The translations under genes were made by a program, and so were the position numbers. This document shows positions 28,690-37,078 of a DNA stretch of 44,960 bases, in pieces; positions within the stretch are counted from its first letter, which is position 1, and every line of letters starts with the position of its first letter. The notes beneath the pieces are model-generated. The model saw only the letters and a list, made by a program, of their open reading frames with translations, was not told the DNA's origin and did not search any database. Origin of the DNA: Alistipes sp. (GTDB lineage Bacteria > Bacteroidota > Bacteroidia > Bacteroidales > Rikenellaceae); the NCBI GenBank assembly GCA_017631255.1, contig JAGBTP010000041.1:1-44960 (forward strand). The letters run 5' to 3'.

Positions 28690-28780
28690 AATAGTTATAG
28701 TAATTATTTGTGTGTTTCCGTCGTCGGTGCCCTACAACAAGTGAGCTATCGTGCGCACTATTAATCACATAGAGCGGGCG

Positions 28781-28811
28781 CAAAGGTATGAAAAATAAAT
28801 ATGTTTGCAAA
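28781..28811 (-). promoter_or_regulatory. Promoter for the propeller-like lipoprotein
   Basis: Minus strand TTTG (28811-28808), 19 bases, TACCTTTG (28788-28781): full consensus, with a leader of about 85 bases. Confidence 0.72.
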
Positions 28812-28883
28812 TTTCACCACACCTCTCCCCCAATATTTGCATAATTATCATCATATTTATGTAAAAATGCAGAATAATGCAAC

Positions 28884-28915
28884 AAACAACAAGGGCCGCC
28901 CCGCAGGACAGCCCT
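28884..28915 (-). terminator. Terminator after the four-module lipoprotein
   Basis: Minus strand AGGGCTGTCC pairs with GGGCGGCCCT (two G-U pairs) around a 4-base loop, followed by a T-rich stretch TTGTTGTTTG. Confidence 0.8.
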
Positions 28916-28942
28916 CGCTTCATAAATTATATACGCAGTGCG

Positions 28943-31183
28943 TTATACCACCGCATTGCTTGAAGTACCGGTATATTTAACACCATTAATCACAGCGTCA
29001 ATAACTATATGATAGTTGTTCGCCGCTAACATATGAACAGAGCCTGAAGCATCGCTTGTCTCCACACCGTCAACGGTAACATTTGTCGCGTTGAGCGTAC
29101 CAGTACCATTGATAACGAATGTTGCACCAGCAATCTCGCTGAGGGTAAAGGTCACGGTACGAGTGCCGTCAGTGAGGGTGAGAAGCTTTGCACCCTGATT
29201 CAATGTTGCGTTGAAAACCCAATTCTCGAAGCTCTCGCCACCGGTGTTGCCACCGTCGCCAGCACCACCGCCATTGTCAGCCTCGGTAGTGAAGGTTGCT
29301 GTGCCAGCGTCAGATGCGCTATAGAGCGATGTGTCTGCTGGGTTAGCAACAACAGATACGCTGTAAGTGGTATTGTACTCGAGGTCGGTATATACGATAT
29401 ATGCAGTCGATACGGTGTTAACCTGTGTGCCATTGAGGGTTACGGTGTAATCCTTAGCGCCCGCAACATCCTGCCAGCTGATAGTAGCTGAGTTGCCCTC
29501 AACGATGCCCGATACTGATGGAGTAGCAAGCTTAGTAGGCTCTGAAGGTGTTGTACCACCGCCATTCTCCTCACCCATCTTACCTGCAAACAAGAACTCG
29601 CGTGATGAGCCGTTAGAGAAGTTGAGCGACATAGTGAACTCGATGGTGCCGTTGTCGTCCGATACCAATGCCATAGCACCACTGATAGCGTCGTAGCTCA
29701 TACCGCCAACCTTGATGCCGTAGGTCGAGAAGTCGCCAGCATAGTAGCAGTAGTCGCGTGTAGTCCAAGCAAATGAGTCGTCAGAGTAGATGTTGTTCTC
29801 GCTACCCTGGGTATCGTTGATAAGGAGCACCATAGTGTCGCCCTTGTCGTTTGTGAGCTCATACTCGTAGCAATAGAACATATTGTTGTAGCTACCGTTA
29901 GACATATATGTAAATGTCACAGGACCCTCGTCGTCGCCACCTGTTGTGCCCTTATCGTCGAGCTTACCGTTGTACTCAATAGCGTAGATGTTGCCATCAC
30001 GACACTCGAGCACTACCTCGATGTGGTACTCGTCGCCCTGAGCCACTACCAATGCAGAACCAGCGTCAACAGCCACATCTGTGCCGTCAACATTGAACGA
30101 GCGTGTTGTGAACTCGTTGTCGAAGTCGTTGTAGCCAAACCAAGTGGTAGAGGTCCAGATGTACTCACCCTCAGCGAGTGCTGTCTGCTGAGCATACTGC
30201 GTTGGGAAGTGGATGTCCAACGAGAAGTTATCGCCCATAACGGCATACTTGTTACCATAGCTTGTTGGGCCACCCCAGAGCCACTTGGTAGCTGTGTGCG
30301 TAGCCTCAAAGTCATCACCTGGGGTTGGAGGTACTGGCTCCTCGCCGCTATCACCGAAGTAGAGGCTACCCTCGTAGAGGATGTGGTGCTTAGTGCCGTC
30401 CTCCATAGTGATCTCACCCTCGATCTTATTGTCAGAAACTACAATATTACCTGACTCGTAGATAGCATAGATAGGCTCGCCGTTAACCATAGTAAGTGTT
30501 GCACCGTAGTCACCAACACCGAAGGTACCAGCAGCAGAGCTTGCAGCAGCCTTGTATGTGCCGTTAGGGAGTGTGTATTCGGTAATCTCCACAGCATCAG
30601 CAGCATAGAAGTCGATGATGTAGTAAGTACCGTTGTCCTTGTACGAGATGTCGTCATCGCCAAGGATGATGCCCACATCCGAGATGATAACATAGTAGTT
30701 GTACGCATCAGAGTACATATCGGCATAGTATGCGATGTAGCACTCCTGCGCCGTAAAGTCAACATCGTACTCGTCGCCTGGGGTTGGAGGCTCTGGCTCC
30801 TCGCCGCCCTTAGCAGTGGTCATCTTAATCTCCTTCTTCACCACAGATGCAACATTCTGCGCTGCTGCCACGATGGTGTACTCGGTCTCAGCCTTGAGGT
30901 TATCCTCGGTGCATACGACGCTCTTGTTAGCCTCGATAGCCTTACCGTTTGAGAGCACCTCGGTAGCGGTAGGTGTACCCTCAGCAGCCTCCACGACGAT
31001 ATACTTCACGACCTCAGCGTCGGCAGATGTTACGGTAAACGACAGCGATGCGTCGGTAACCTCACCCGCTACAATGTCGATAGTAGCAGCGCTCTTCACA
31101 TCGTCAACAGATGTCGACTGCTTACACGCTACGAATGCCAATGGCAATGCAGCAAGTAGAAATAGTAAACTTTTGATTCTCAT
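28943..31183 (-). CDS. Large lipoprotein with four related beta modules and two FN3-like domains
   Basis: Not recognised. The 746 residues begin with a lipoprotein signal ending LAFVAC (Cys20). An FN3-like domain (about 30-124) is followed by modules A (139-276), B (291-408) and C (420-537), a second FN3-like domain (about 548-634) and module D (650-746). Linkers are Pro- or Gly-rich (EEPEPPTPGD, EEPVPPTPGD, GGAGDGGNTGG). Modules start with an aromatic beta strand and end in a similar hairpin: long hydrophobic strand, then a turn usually with D/N-G, then a strand with aromatic residue and Gly (YEGSLYF, YNGKL, FAGKM, YTGTS). The protein is acidic, as expected for a surface protein. Binding of a ligand or glycan is plausible but not shown. 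Confidence 0.75.
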   Translation of the reverse strand: MRIKSLLFLLAALPLAFVACKQSTSVDDVKSAATIDIVAGEVTDASLSFTVTSADAEVVKYIVVEAAEGTPTATEVLSNGKAIEANKSVVCTEDNLKAETEYTIVAAAQNVASVVKKEIKMTTAKGGEEPEPPTPGDEYDVDFTAQECYIAYYADMYSDAYNYYVIISDVGIILGDDDISYKDNGTYYIIDFYAADAVEITEYTLPNGTYKAAASSAAGTFGVGDYGATLTMVNGEPIYAIYESGNIVVSDNKIEGEITMEDGTKHHILYEGSLYFGDSGEEPVPPTPGDDFEATHTATKWLWGGPTSYGNKYAVMGDNFSLDIHFPTQYAQQTALAEGEYIWTSTTWFGYNDFDNEFTTRSFNVDGTDVAVDAGSALVVAQGDEYHIEVVLECRDGNIYAIEYNGKLDDKGTTGGDDEGPVTFTYMSNGSYNNMFYCYEYELTNDKGDTMVLLINDTQGSENNIYSDDSFAWTTRDYCYYAGDFSTYGIKVGGMSYDAISGAMALVSDDNGTIEFTMSLNFSNGSSREFLFAGKMGEENGGGTTPSEPTKLATPSVSGIVEGNSATISWQDVAGAKDYTVTLNGTQVNTVSTAYIVYTDLEYNTTYSVSVVANPADTSLYSASDAGTATFTTEADNGGGAGDGGNTGGESFENWVFNATLNQGAKLLTLTDGTRTVTFTLSEIAGATFVINGTGTLNATNVTVDGVETSDASGSVHMLAANNYHIVIDAVINGVKYTGTSSNAVV

Positions 31184-31228
31184 ATAATTATTGTTTTAGT
31201 TGGTTAAATTCTCTACACCTTAGGGATA

Positions 31229-31259
31229 CAAAAATAGTATTTTTTTCGCAAACAACAAA
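31229..31259 (-). promoter_or_regulatory. Promoter for the four-module lipoprotein
   Basis: Minus strand TTTG (31259-31256), 19 bases, TATTTTTG (31236-31229): full consensus, with the start site near 31222. Confidence 0.72.
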
Positions 31260-31449
31260 CTCTTAGCGTGTTAAATAGCGCGCAATGGCGGCAAACCGCT
31301 ATTGGTCAAAGGTTTTTATAGATTTATAGAAGTGAGTGCAGACCACACTTTTCAAAGTGCGATATTTAATTTTGGCAAGTACGCTCCACCTTCCAGAGCG
31401 CGAGACTAATTTGATGTCAGAGTGGCTCAGATGTGACCTATCGCGAAAG

Positions 31450-31493
31450 AAGAACCCACGGGATAGTACGAGAAGTACAGCCCGTGGGGTCTT
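31450..31493 (-). terminator. Hairpin after the S9 peptidase
   Basis: A 13-bp stem with one mismatch (31450-31462 with 31481-31493) encloses a second GTAC/GTAC pairing. The following minus-strand sequence TTCTTTC is only moderately T-rich. Confidence 0.65.
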
Positions 31494-31534
31494 ACTTTTG
31501 GGATGGGACGCAGATGCGCCGCTATCACAAAAAA

Positions 31535-33649
31535 TTACTTGAGGTAGGTATTAAGCCAATCAAAGAACTCACGATTCCAAACAACGCTGTTCTGTGGCTG
31601 GAATACCTGATGTGCCTCGTTCTCGAATGAGACAAGACGGGCATCAAGGCCCTGTACACGGGCAGCAGTGAAGGCCTCGAGGGACTGGCTGTAAGGGATG
31701 CGGTAGTCCTTCTCACCGGTGATGATCATAATTGGGCTATCCCAGTTAGCGACCTTCTTGTGTGGTGAGTTGGCGTATGAGCGCATAGCGGTAGCGTTGT
31801 CGGCCTCCCAATAAGCACCACCGTAGTCGTTGGTGACGAAGAAGAGCTCCTCGGTGTGGCCATACATTGACTCGAAGTTGAAGATACCGCAGTGGGCGAT
31901 GAAGGCCTTGAAGCGGCCCTCGTGAACGCCTGCGAGGTAGTAGGTAGAGTAACCACCATATGAGGCACCTACGCAACCACGGCGATCGGTGTCAACCCAA
32001 GGCTCCTTAGATACCTCGTCGATAGCTGCGAGGTAGTCACGGATATTCTGACCTGAGTAGTCGCCAGAGATCTGGTCGGTCCACTCCTGACCGAATGATG
32101 GGCAGCCACGACGGTTAGGTGCAACTACGACATAACCCTCAGCAGCCATAAGCTGGAAGTTCCAGCGGTAGCTCCAGAACTGAGATACGGTGCTCTGAGG
32201 ACCACCCTGGCAGTAGAGGAGGGTAGGATACTTCTTCGCAGGGTCGAAGTTTGGAGGAAGGATAACCCAGGTGAGCATCTTCTTGCCATCGGTAGTGGTG
32301 ATCCAACGCTCCTGCACCTCGCCGAACTTGATGTTGTCGTAGACCTCACGGTTTACATCGGTAAGCTGTGTGAGCTCGCCGCTCTCGAGGTTAACATCGT
32401 AGAGCTCAACGGCCTTAGAGATGGTATTCATATTTGCCACGATGCGACCCTCGGCGAAGGTGAAGGTGTTGATGTCGTGGTTACCGCGTGTGATATGCTT
32501 CATATTACCTGCAAGGTCGATATGAGCCACCTGGTGTGTACCACGCCAAGGGAGTACGAAGTACATTGCCTCGTTACCATCCCACGCAACCTCGGTTACG
32601 CAGTAGTCCTGACCACGAGTGATGTAGGTACACTCGTCGGTATCGAGGTCATATACCCAGAGGCGCTGCTGGTCGGCCTCGTTACCTGGACGGCGCTGTG
32701 AGCGGAAGGCAATCTTGCGACCGTCTGGTGAGAACACAGGGTACTTATCATAGCCCACGAAGCGCTCGTCGCCCTTAGCAGCAGCCTCCTTGGTGAGGTT
32801 GCGTGAGGTCTCAGTAGCGAAGTCGTAGAGGAAGATATCCGAGTCGGTAGAGAGGGCATACTCCACGCCGGTGAGAGGCTTGCAGGTGTATGCAAGGAGT
32901 GAGCCGTCGGGTGAGAGGGTAATCTCCGCCGCGTCGAAGTATGGCGCAAGAGGTGAGTCGTAAGCCTTGTCAGCACCGATGACATCCTTGCCATTCACAA
33001 TCTTGCCGTTAACATAGTCAGCAGCAAAGACATGGAGGTAGGTACCGTCATCCCAATAGTCCCAATGGCGCACCATTAGGTCGTCGTACACGCGCACCTT
33101 CGACTTATCCATATCGGCATACTTATCCGAGCCCTTGAGCGGAGCCACCTTAACACGCTGGAGGTAGAAGGCGTGGTCGCCAGCGATGCCGAAGCCCTCG
33201 ACACCACCCTCAACATCAGTCACCTGCTGTGCTGCGCCGCCAGCAACGGGCATAGCCCATACCTGCATCGAGCCGCTGCGGTTCGACATAAAGGCGATGG
33301 TCGCATTATCGAGCCACTGTGGTGAGGTATTTGTAGAGGTGTAGTCGGTCAGTGCGCGCTCTGCGCCAGTAGCCATATCGCGCAACCAGAGGAGTGTGAT
33401 ACCACGGTTCTCTGCCATATTGTACTGCGTAGTTGTGTAGATAAGCTGCGAGCCGTCGGGCGAGAGTGTCTGCTGACCGATGCGGGTCATCTTCCACATA
33501 ATCTCAGGGGTAAACTTACCCTCTGCCTTCTCCTCAGCCGTAAGAGCGTTGTCGATCTGGAGAGGCTTAGGAGCCTCGCCGCTCTTATCGGCACAACAGC
33601 CCGTAGCAACGATTGCTGCAAATGTCATAAGATAGAGTAATTTTTTCAT
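31535..33649 (-). CDS. S9-family serine peptidase (prolyl oligopeptidase/acylaminoacyl type), lipoprotein
   Basis: Exported peptidase likely to cleave peptides from the N terminus (dipeptidyl or acylaminoacyl peptidase). From the ATG at 33649 it has 704 residues: signal peptide with a probable lipobox (VATGC, Cys18), a seven-bladed propeller region (about 50-430, with repeats such as LSPDGSQL and FSPDGRKI) and a C-terminal alpha/beta-hydrolase domain. The triad is Ser563 (GASYGG), Asp648 (GEKDYR) and His680 (NEAHQVF). A longer frame to 33862 exists, but it lacks a signal peptide at its start and would run across the Nudix promoter and gene, so it is rejected. Confidence 0.92.
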   Translation of the reverse strand: MKKLLYLMTFAAIVATGCCADKSGEAPKPLQIDNALTAEEKAEGKFTPEIMWKMTRIGQQTLSPDGSQLIYTTTQYNMAENRGITLLWLRDMATGAERALTDYTSTNTSPQWLDNATIAFMSNRSGSMQVWAMPVAGGAAQQVTDVEGGVEGFGIAGDHAFYLQRVKVAPLKGSDKYADMDKSKVRVYDDLMVRHWDYWDDGTYLHVFAADYVNGKIVNGKDVIGADKAYDSPLAPYFDAAEITLSPDGSLLAYTCKPLTGVEYALSTDSDIFLYDFATETSRNLTKEAAAKGDERFVGYDKYPVFSPDGRKIAFRSQRRPGNEADQQRLWVYDLDTDECTYITRGQDYCVTEVAWDGNEAMYFVLPWRGTHQVAHIDLAGNMKHITRGNHDINTFTFAEGRIVANMNTISKAVELYDVNLESGELTQLTDVNREVYDNIKFGEVQERWITTTDGKKMLTWVILPPNFDPAKKYPTLLYCQGGPQSTVSQFWSYRWNFQLMAAEGYVVVAPNRRGCPSFGQEWTDQISGDYSGQNIRDYLAAIDEVSKEPWVDTDRRGCVGASYGGYSTYYLAGVHEGRFKAFIAHCGIFNFESMYGHTEELFFVTNDYGGAYWEADNATAMRSYANSPHKKVANWDSPIMIITGEKDYRIPYSQSLEAFTAARVQGLDARLVSFENEAHQVFQPQNSVVWNREFFDWLNTYLK

Positions 33650-33711
33650 AAATAATGTGTTATAGTTTAGAATTAGTTTCCTCGCCAACACAAGAATTCG
33701 GGCCTCGGGTG

Positions 33712-33741
33712 TTGAAACCTCGATTCTTATTTGTATATTTG
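33712..33741 (+). promoter_or_regulatory. Promoter for the Nudix-porX unit
   Basis: TTG (33712-33714), 19 bases, TATATTTG (33734-33741). The start site near 33748 rules out the upstream start at 33731 and supports the ATG at 33761. Confidence 0.7.
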
Positions 33742-33760
33742 TGCTGTTTACACAGCGCCT

Positions 33761-34363
33761 ATGGAGAGATATACCATATATATTCGTGGTACTGAGGTGG
33801 TTATCGCAACCGAGCCACCCGCACCCCACTATGCCCTCATAGAGGCTGACGCATCGCTCCACATTTCGCGAGCGAAGTTAATAAAAAAAGTCGAGACCGA
33901 CAAATTTATAGCCATCGTAACACCCTCGCCCTCGGAGACATTTACCCTTCTTTGCGGAGAGTTTCGCCTTGTGCGCGCTGCTGGTGGCGTGGTGGTAAAT
34001 GAGCGTGGCGAGGTACTGATGATTGAGCTACGCGGAAGGTGGGACCTGCCCAAGGGTCATATCGACGAGGGCGAGGAGAGTCGTGCGGCAGCGCTGCGTG
34101 AGGTGCTCGAGGAGACGGGCATCGTGACGGAGGCTGTTGGAGATGCCCCTCTTATGACCACATATCACGCCTACGACACCTATGGCGCGTGGGAGCTCAA
34201 GCCTACCGATTGGTGGCAGATGCGCTACACCTCGGGCGAGCCCGCACCGCAGCACGAGGAGGGCATAACGGCGGCGGCGTGGTGCGGCGGCGTGGTGCTC
34301 AAGGAGAGGCTCAAAACGAGCTATGCCACAATTAATGCGGTGGTGGGTGCGTTAGAGGTGTAA
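33761..34363 (+). CDS. Nudix hydrolase with N-terminal extension
   Basis: Hydrolase for a nucleoside diphosphate linked to another group; the substrate cannot be told. From the ATG at 33761 it has 200 residues. The Nudix box is complete: GHIDEGEESRAAALREVLEE (99-118) then TGI. The Nudix fold proper starts near residue 72 (RAAGGVVV), so about 70 residues precede it; this extension is a mixed alpha/beta stretch that I do not recognise. The gene is 18 bases ahead of porX and probably cotranscribed with it. Confidence 0.88.
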   Translation: MERYTIYIRGTEVVIATEPPAPHYALIEADASLHISRAKLIKKVETDKFIAIVTPSPSETFTLLCGEFRLVRAAGGVVVNERGEVLMIELRGRWDLPKGHIDEGEESRAAALREVLEETGIVTEAVGDAPLMTTYHAYDTYGAWELKPTDWWQMRYTSGEPAPQHEEGITAAAWCGGVVLKERLKTSYATINAVVGALEV

Positions 34364-34381
34364 ATATTTAGAGAATTAGCT

Positions 34382-35941
34382 ATGAACAAGATACTTTGGG
34401 TCGACGACGAGATTGACCTACTCAAACCACATATTATGTTCCTCGCATCGAAGGGCTACGATGTTGCCACCTGTAACAACGGCTACGATGCGGTGGATAT
34501 GCTTTCGACCGAGGCATACGACCTTGTGATTCTCGACGAGATGATGCCCGGTATGACGGGACTCGAGACGCTGCCCCTCATCAAGGCGGTGCACCCCTCA
34601 TTGCCCGTAATTATGGTGACCAAGAGCGAGGAGGAGAACATTATGGACAAGGCCATTGGCTCGAAGATTGCCGACTACATCATCAAGCCCGTAAACCCCA
34701 ACCAGGTGCTCCTCTCGATAAAGAAGAACCTCCACTCCGAGCAGCTCGTCACCGAGCAGACAACGGCCGACTACCGCTCCGAGTTCGGACGCATAGCGGC
34801 ACAGCAGCAGTCGGCATCGTCGTTTGCTGAGTGGTGCGCCCTATATCGCAAGATTGTGGGTTGGGAGATAGAGCTGGCGCAGTCGTCGGACAAGAGTATC
34901 CGCGAGGTGCTAACCTACCAGAAGAACGAGGCAAATCAGGAGTTCTCGAAGTTCGTGCGCCGCAACTACTTCAACTGGATAAACCAGCGTGCCGAGGAGG
35001 AGGAGATACCTACAATGTCGCACACGCTGATGCGCCGTCGCATACTCCCCGATGTAGAGGATAGTGGCCACACAACGCTACTACTCATAGATAATATGCG
35101 TTACGACCAGTGGCGTACCATAGAGCCTATGCTACGAGGCATCTTCGACATCGTTAGCGACGACTTCTACTGCGCCATCCTCCCCACCGCTACGCAGTAT
35201 GCGCGCAACGCCCTCTTTGCGGGTCTTATGCCGCTGGCCATCGACAAGCTGATGCCCGACAAGTGGCTCAATGACAACGAGGATGGCGGCAAAAATATGT
35301 ACGAGGAGGAGTTCCTACGCAGACTCATAGCACAGTCGGGCCGCCGCATAAAGCTCTCGTTCGACAAGCTCGTGCGACCAGAGGCGGGACGCAAGCTGCT
35401 CGACAATATGCAGCATATCTACGATGCTAACTTCTCGGTTATCATCTACAACTTCCTCGACATCCTCTCGCACGCCCGCACCGAAACCGACATCATCCGT
35501 GAGCTCACCGACGACGAGGCGGCATTCCGCTCGCTGACACGCTCGTGGTTCGAGCACTCGGAACTCTACTCGCTGCTGAGACTCCTTGCTGAGCGAGGAC
35601 ACAAGGTAATCATCACCTCCGACCACGGCACAATACGCGTCGACAACCCTGTGCGCGTAACGGGCGACAAGGAGACATCGGCAAACCTACGCTACAAGAC
35701 GGGTCGTAACCTGGCGTACAACTCGCGTGATGTATATGAGGTGACACGCCCCGAAGATGTGCAACTGCCCTCGGGTCGCCTAACATCGAGCTACATCTTC
35801 GCCTACAACCGCGACTTCCTCGTCTACAACAACGACGCCAACCGCTACATACGCTACTACAAGAACACCTACCAGCACGGTGGCATCTCGATGGAGGAGA
35901 TGATTGTGCCCTATGTGGTGCTCAAGCCCAAAAAGCGATAG
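34382..35941 (+). CDS. porX: PorX-type response regulator with PglZ/alkaline-phosphatase-like effector domain
   Basis: Two-component response regulator. In Porphyromonas gingivalis and Flavobacterium relatives PorX controls the type IX secretion system, and its PglZ domain is a metal-dependent phosphodiesterase. The 519 residues match PorX in length and order: receiver domain (1-120) with the phospho-acceptor Asp52 (VILDEMMPG), Thr80 and Lys102; a helical linker (about 125-215); and an alkaline-phosphatase-superfamily domain (about 225-519). Likely metal/active residues are Asp237 (LIDNMR), Thr271 (PTATQYAR), Asp360 and His364 (DILSH), Asp414-His415 (SDHG) and His499. No partner histidine kinase (PorY) is in the window. 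The symbol rests on architecture. Confidence 0.88.
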   Translation: MNKILWVDDEIDLLKPHIMFLASKGYDVATCNNGYDAVDMLSTEAYDLVILDEMMPGMTGLETLPLIKAVHPSLPVIMVTKSEEENIMDKAIGSKIADYIIKPVNPNQVLLSIKKNLHSEQLVTEQTTADYRSEFGRIAAQQQSASSFAEWCALYRKIVGWEIELAQSSDKSIREVLTYQKNEANQEFSKFVRRNYFNWINQRAEEEEIPTMSHTLMRRRILPDVEDSGHTTLLLIDNMRYDQWRTIEPMLRGIFDIVSDDFYCAILPTATQYARNALFAGLMPLAIDKLMPDKWLNDNEDGGKNMYEEEFLRRLIAQSGRRIKLSFDKLVRPEAGRKLLDNMQHIYDANFSVIIYNFLDILSHARTETDIIRELTDDEAAFRSLTRSWFEHSELYSLLRLLAERGHKVIITSDHGTIRVDNPVRVTGDKETSANLRYKTGRNLAYNSRDVYEVTRPEDVQLPSGRLTSSYIFAYNRDFLVYNNDANRYIRYYKNTYQHGGISMEEMIVPYVVLKPKKR

Positions 35942-36015
35942 CAACGACGGCGTGGGAGTAGCGCGATAGTAGCGATATATAATATATTAAGGTAATAATA
36001 AGACAATTAACAAAT

Positions 36016-36429
36016 ATGGAAAAGATTATAGAGATTGACACGCTCGACGAGCTTGACATCGTGGCCAAGGCCGTTGTGGACTCGCTCGACGGCAGAACCG
36101 TAGTTGCGCTCGACGCCCCTATGGGTGCGGGCAAGACCACGCTCGTAAGCCGCATCGCGGCATACCTCGGTGCAGAGGATGATGTCACAAGCCCAACATT
36201 TGCCATCGTCAACCAGTACGAGGGCGACAGAACCATCTACCACTTCGATATGTACCGCATCGAGCGCATAGAGGAGGCTCTCGACTTTGGCGCCGAGGAG
36301 TACCTCGCATCGGGAGAGCTATGCCTTGTGGAGTGGCCCGAGAAGATTGAGCCGCTGCTCGACGAGGATACAATGGTCGTAAAGATTGAGATTCTCTCGC
36401 AGACGGCGCGCCGTTTTGTAATTCGGTAA
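36016..36429 (+). CDS. tsaE: tRNA threonylcarbamoyladenosine biosynthesis ATPase TsaE
   Basis: ATPase that works with TsaB and TsaD to make the essential t6A37 modification of ANN-decoding tRNAs. The 137 residues contain the P-loop MGAGKTTL (36-43), the SPTF motif (59-62), HFDMYR (76-81) and Walker B-like VEWPE (105-109), all family hallmarks. It follows porX after 74 AT-rich bases in the same direction. The pairing of tsaE with a PorX-like gene recurs in Bacteroidota as far as I remember. Confidence 0.95.
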   Translation: MEKIIEIDTLDELDIVAKAVVDSLDGRTVVALDAPMGAGKTTLVSRIAAYLGAEDDVTSPTFAIVNQYEGDRTIYHFDMYRIERIEEALDFGAEEYLASGELCLVEWPEKIEPLLDEDTMVVKIEILSQTARRFVIR

Positions 36430-36444
36430 TTTTGACTACCTTTG
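36416..36444 (+). promoter_or_regulatory. Promoter for the SRPBCC-like gene, within the 3' end of tsaE
   Basis: TTTG (36416-36419), 17 bases, TACCTTTG (36437-36444). The spacer is slightly short. A start near 36451 excludes the in-frame ATG at 36432 and supports 36474. Confidence 0.55.
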
Positions 36445-36473
36445 CACCGCATTTAACCCACAAAGGTCACACT

Positions 36474-36884
36474 ATGGAGAAGTACGAATCGAAACAAAAA
36501 CAGATAAACCACCCCGCAGCGCTGATATTCCCTATTATCTCGCGTCTGGACTTGATGACACCCGCCATTCAGGATAAGGTCGAGGAGTGGGAGGCTACGC
36601 CCGACAGCTGCTCATTCAAGGTCAAGGGTATGAAGGTAGGTCTTCGCATTGCCGAGCGCGTTGAGAACAAGCATGTTAAGATTGTTGCCGACGAGGGCGG
36701 AATACCTATCGACTTCAGCTTTTGGATTCAGCTCAAGGAGGTTGCTGAGCGCGATACACGCGTGAGAATGGTATTGCACGCTGAGCTCAATATGATGATG
36801 CGAATGATGATTGGCAGCAAGATTGAGGAGGGTCTCAATCAAGCGGTCGAGGGTTTGGCTACAGCGCTTAACAACTTTCGATAG
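36474..36884 (+). CDS. SRPBCC (START/polyketide-cyclase-like) superfamily protein
   Basis: Function unknown. From the ATG at 36474 the protein has 136 residues. It begins with a beta strand (YESKQKQINHPAALIF) followed by helices around a segment SRLDLMTPA, then alternating strands (CSFKVKGMKVGLRI, HVKIVADEG, DFSFWIQL, RVRMVLHAEL) and a long C-terminal helix, the helix-grip layout of small-ligand-binding SRPBCC proteins. The C-terminal helix contains an unusual Met cluster (NMMMRMM). A promoter in the end of tsaE probably drives it. Family is inferred from the secondary-structure pattern. Confidence 0.75.
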   Translation: MEKYESKQKQINHPAALIFPIISRLDLMTPAIQDKVEEWEATPDSCSFKVKGMKVGLRIAERVENKHVKIVADEGGIPIDFSFWIQLKEVAERDTRVRMVLHAELNMMMRMMIGSKIEEGLNQAVEGLATALNNFR

Positions 36885-36961
36885 CCCATCGCACGCCTAA
36901 GGCTATGAGCTCTTGGCAAGGCGGTTGCGACGACAAAAAATCATTTTATTTCGCTATTTAC

Positions 36962-36992
36962 TTGCATATTACGCAAAGAAGGCGTATATTTG
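36962..36992 (+). promoter_or_regulatory. Promoter for the HU gene
   Basis: TTG (36962-36964), 20 bases, TATATTTG (36985-36992). Start near 36999 gives an AT-rich leader of about 80 bases. Confidence 0.68.
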
Positions 36993-37078
36993 CGGACATT
37001 TTTTGCTATAAGTCCCCTATTAGGGCAAAGATTGGAGATAACTTGTTATAAATAAATTAAAATAAACTAATTACAACT

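Larger units (their letters stand above)
31184..31534. other. Intergenic region between S9 peptidase and four-module lipoprotein
   Basis: No gene. It contains the lipoprotein promoter (31229-31259) and the hairpin after the peptidase (31450-31493). Nothing else is recognised. Confidence 0.6.

Noticed and set aside
33731-33760. Upstream start for the Nudix hydrolase
   Set aside because: It overlaps the -7 box of the promoter and would not be transcribed.
31535-33862. Longer 775-residue version of the S9 peptidase
   Set aside because: The extra 71 residues precede a normal lipoprotein signal peptide and overlap the Nudix promoter and start region.
34382-35941. PglZ domain as part of a BREX/Pgl phage-defence system
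   Set aside because: The domain is fused to a receiver domain in the PorX arrangement and no brx/pgl genes are nearby.
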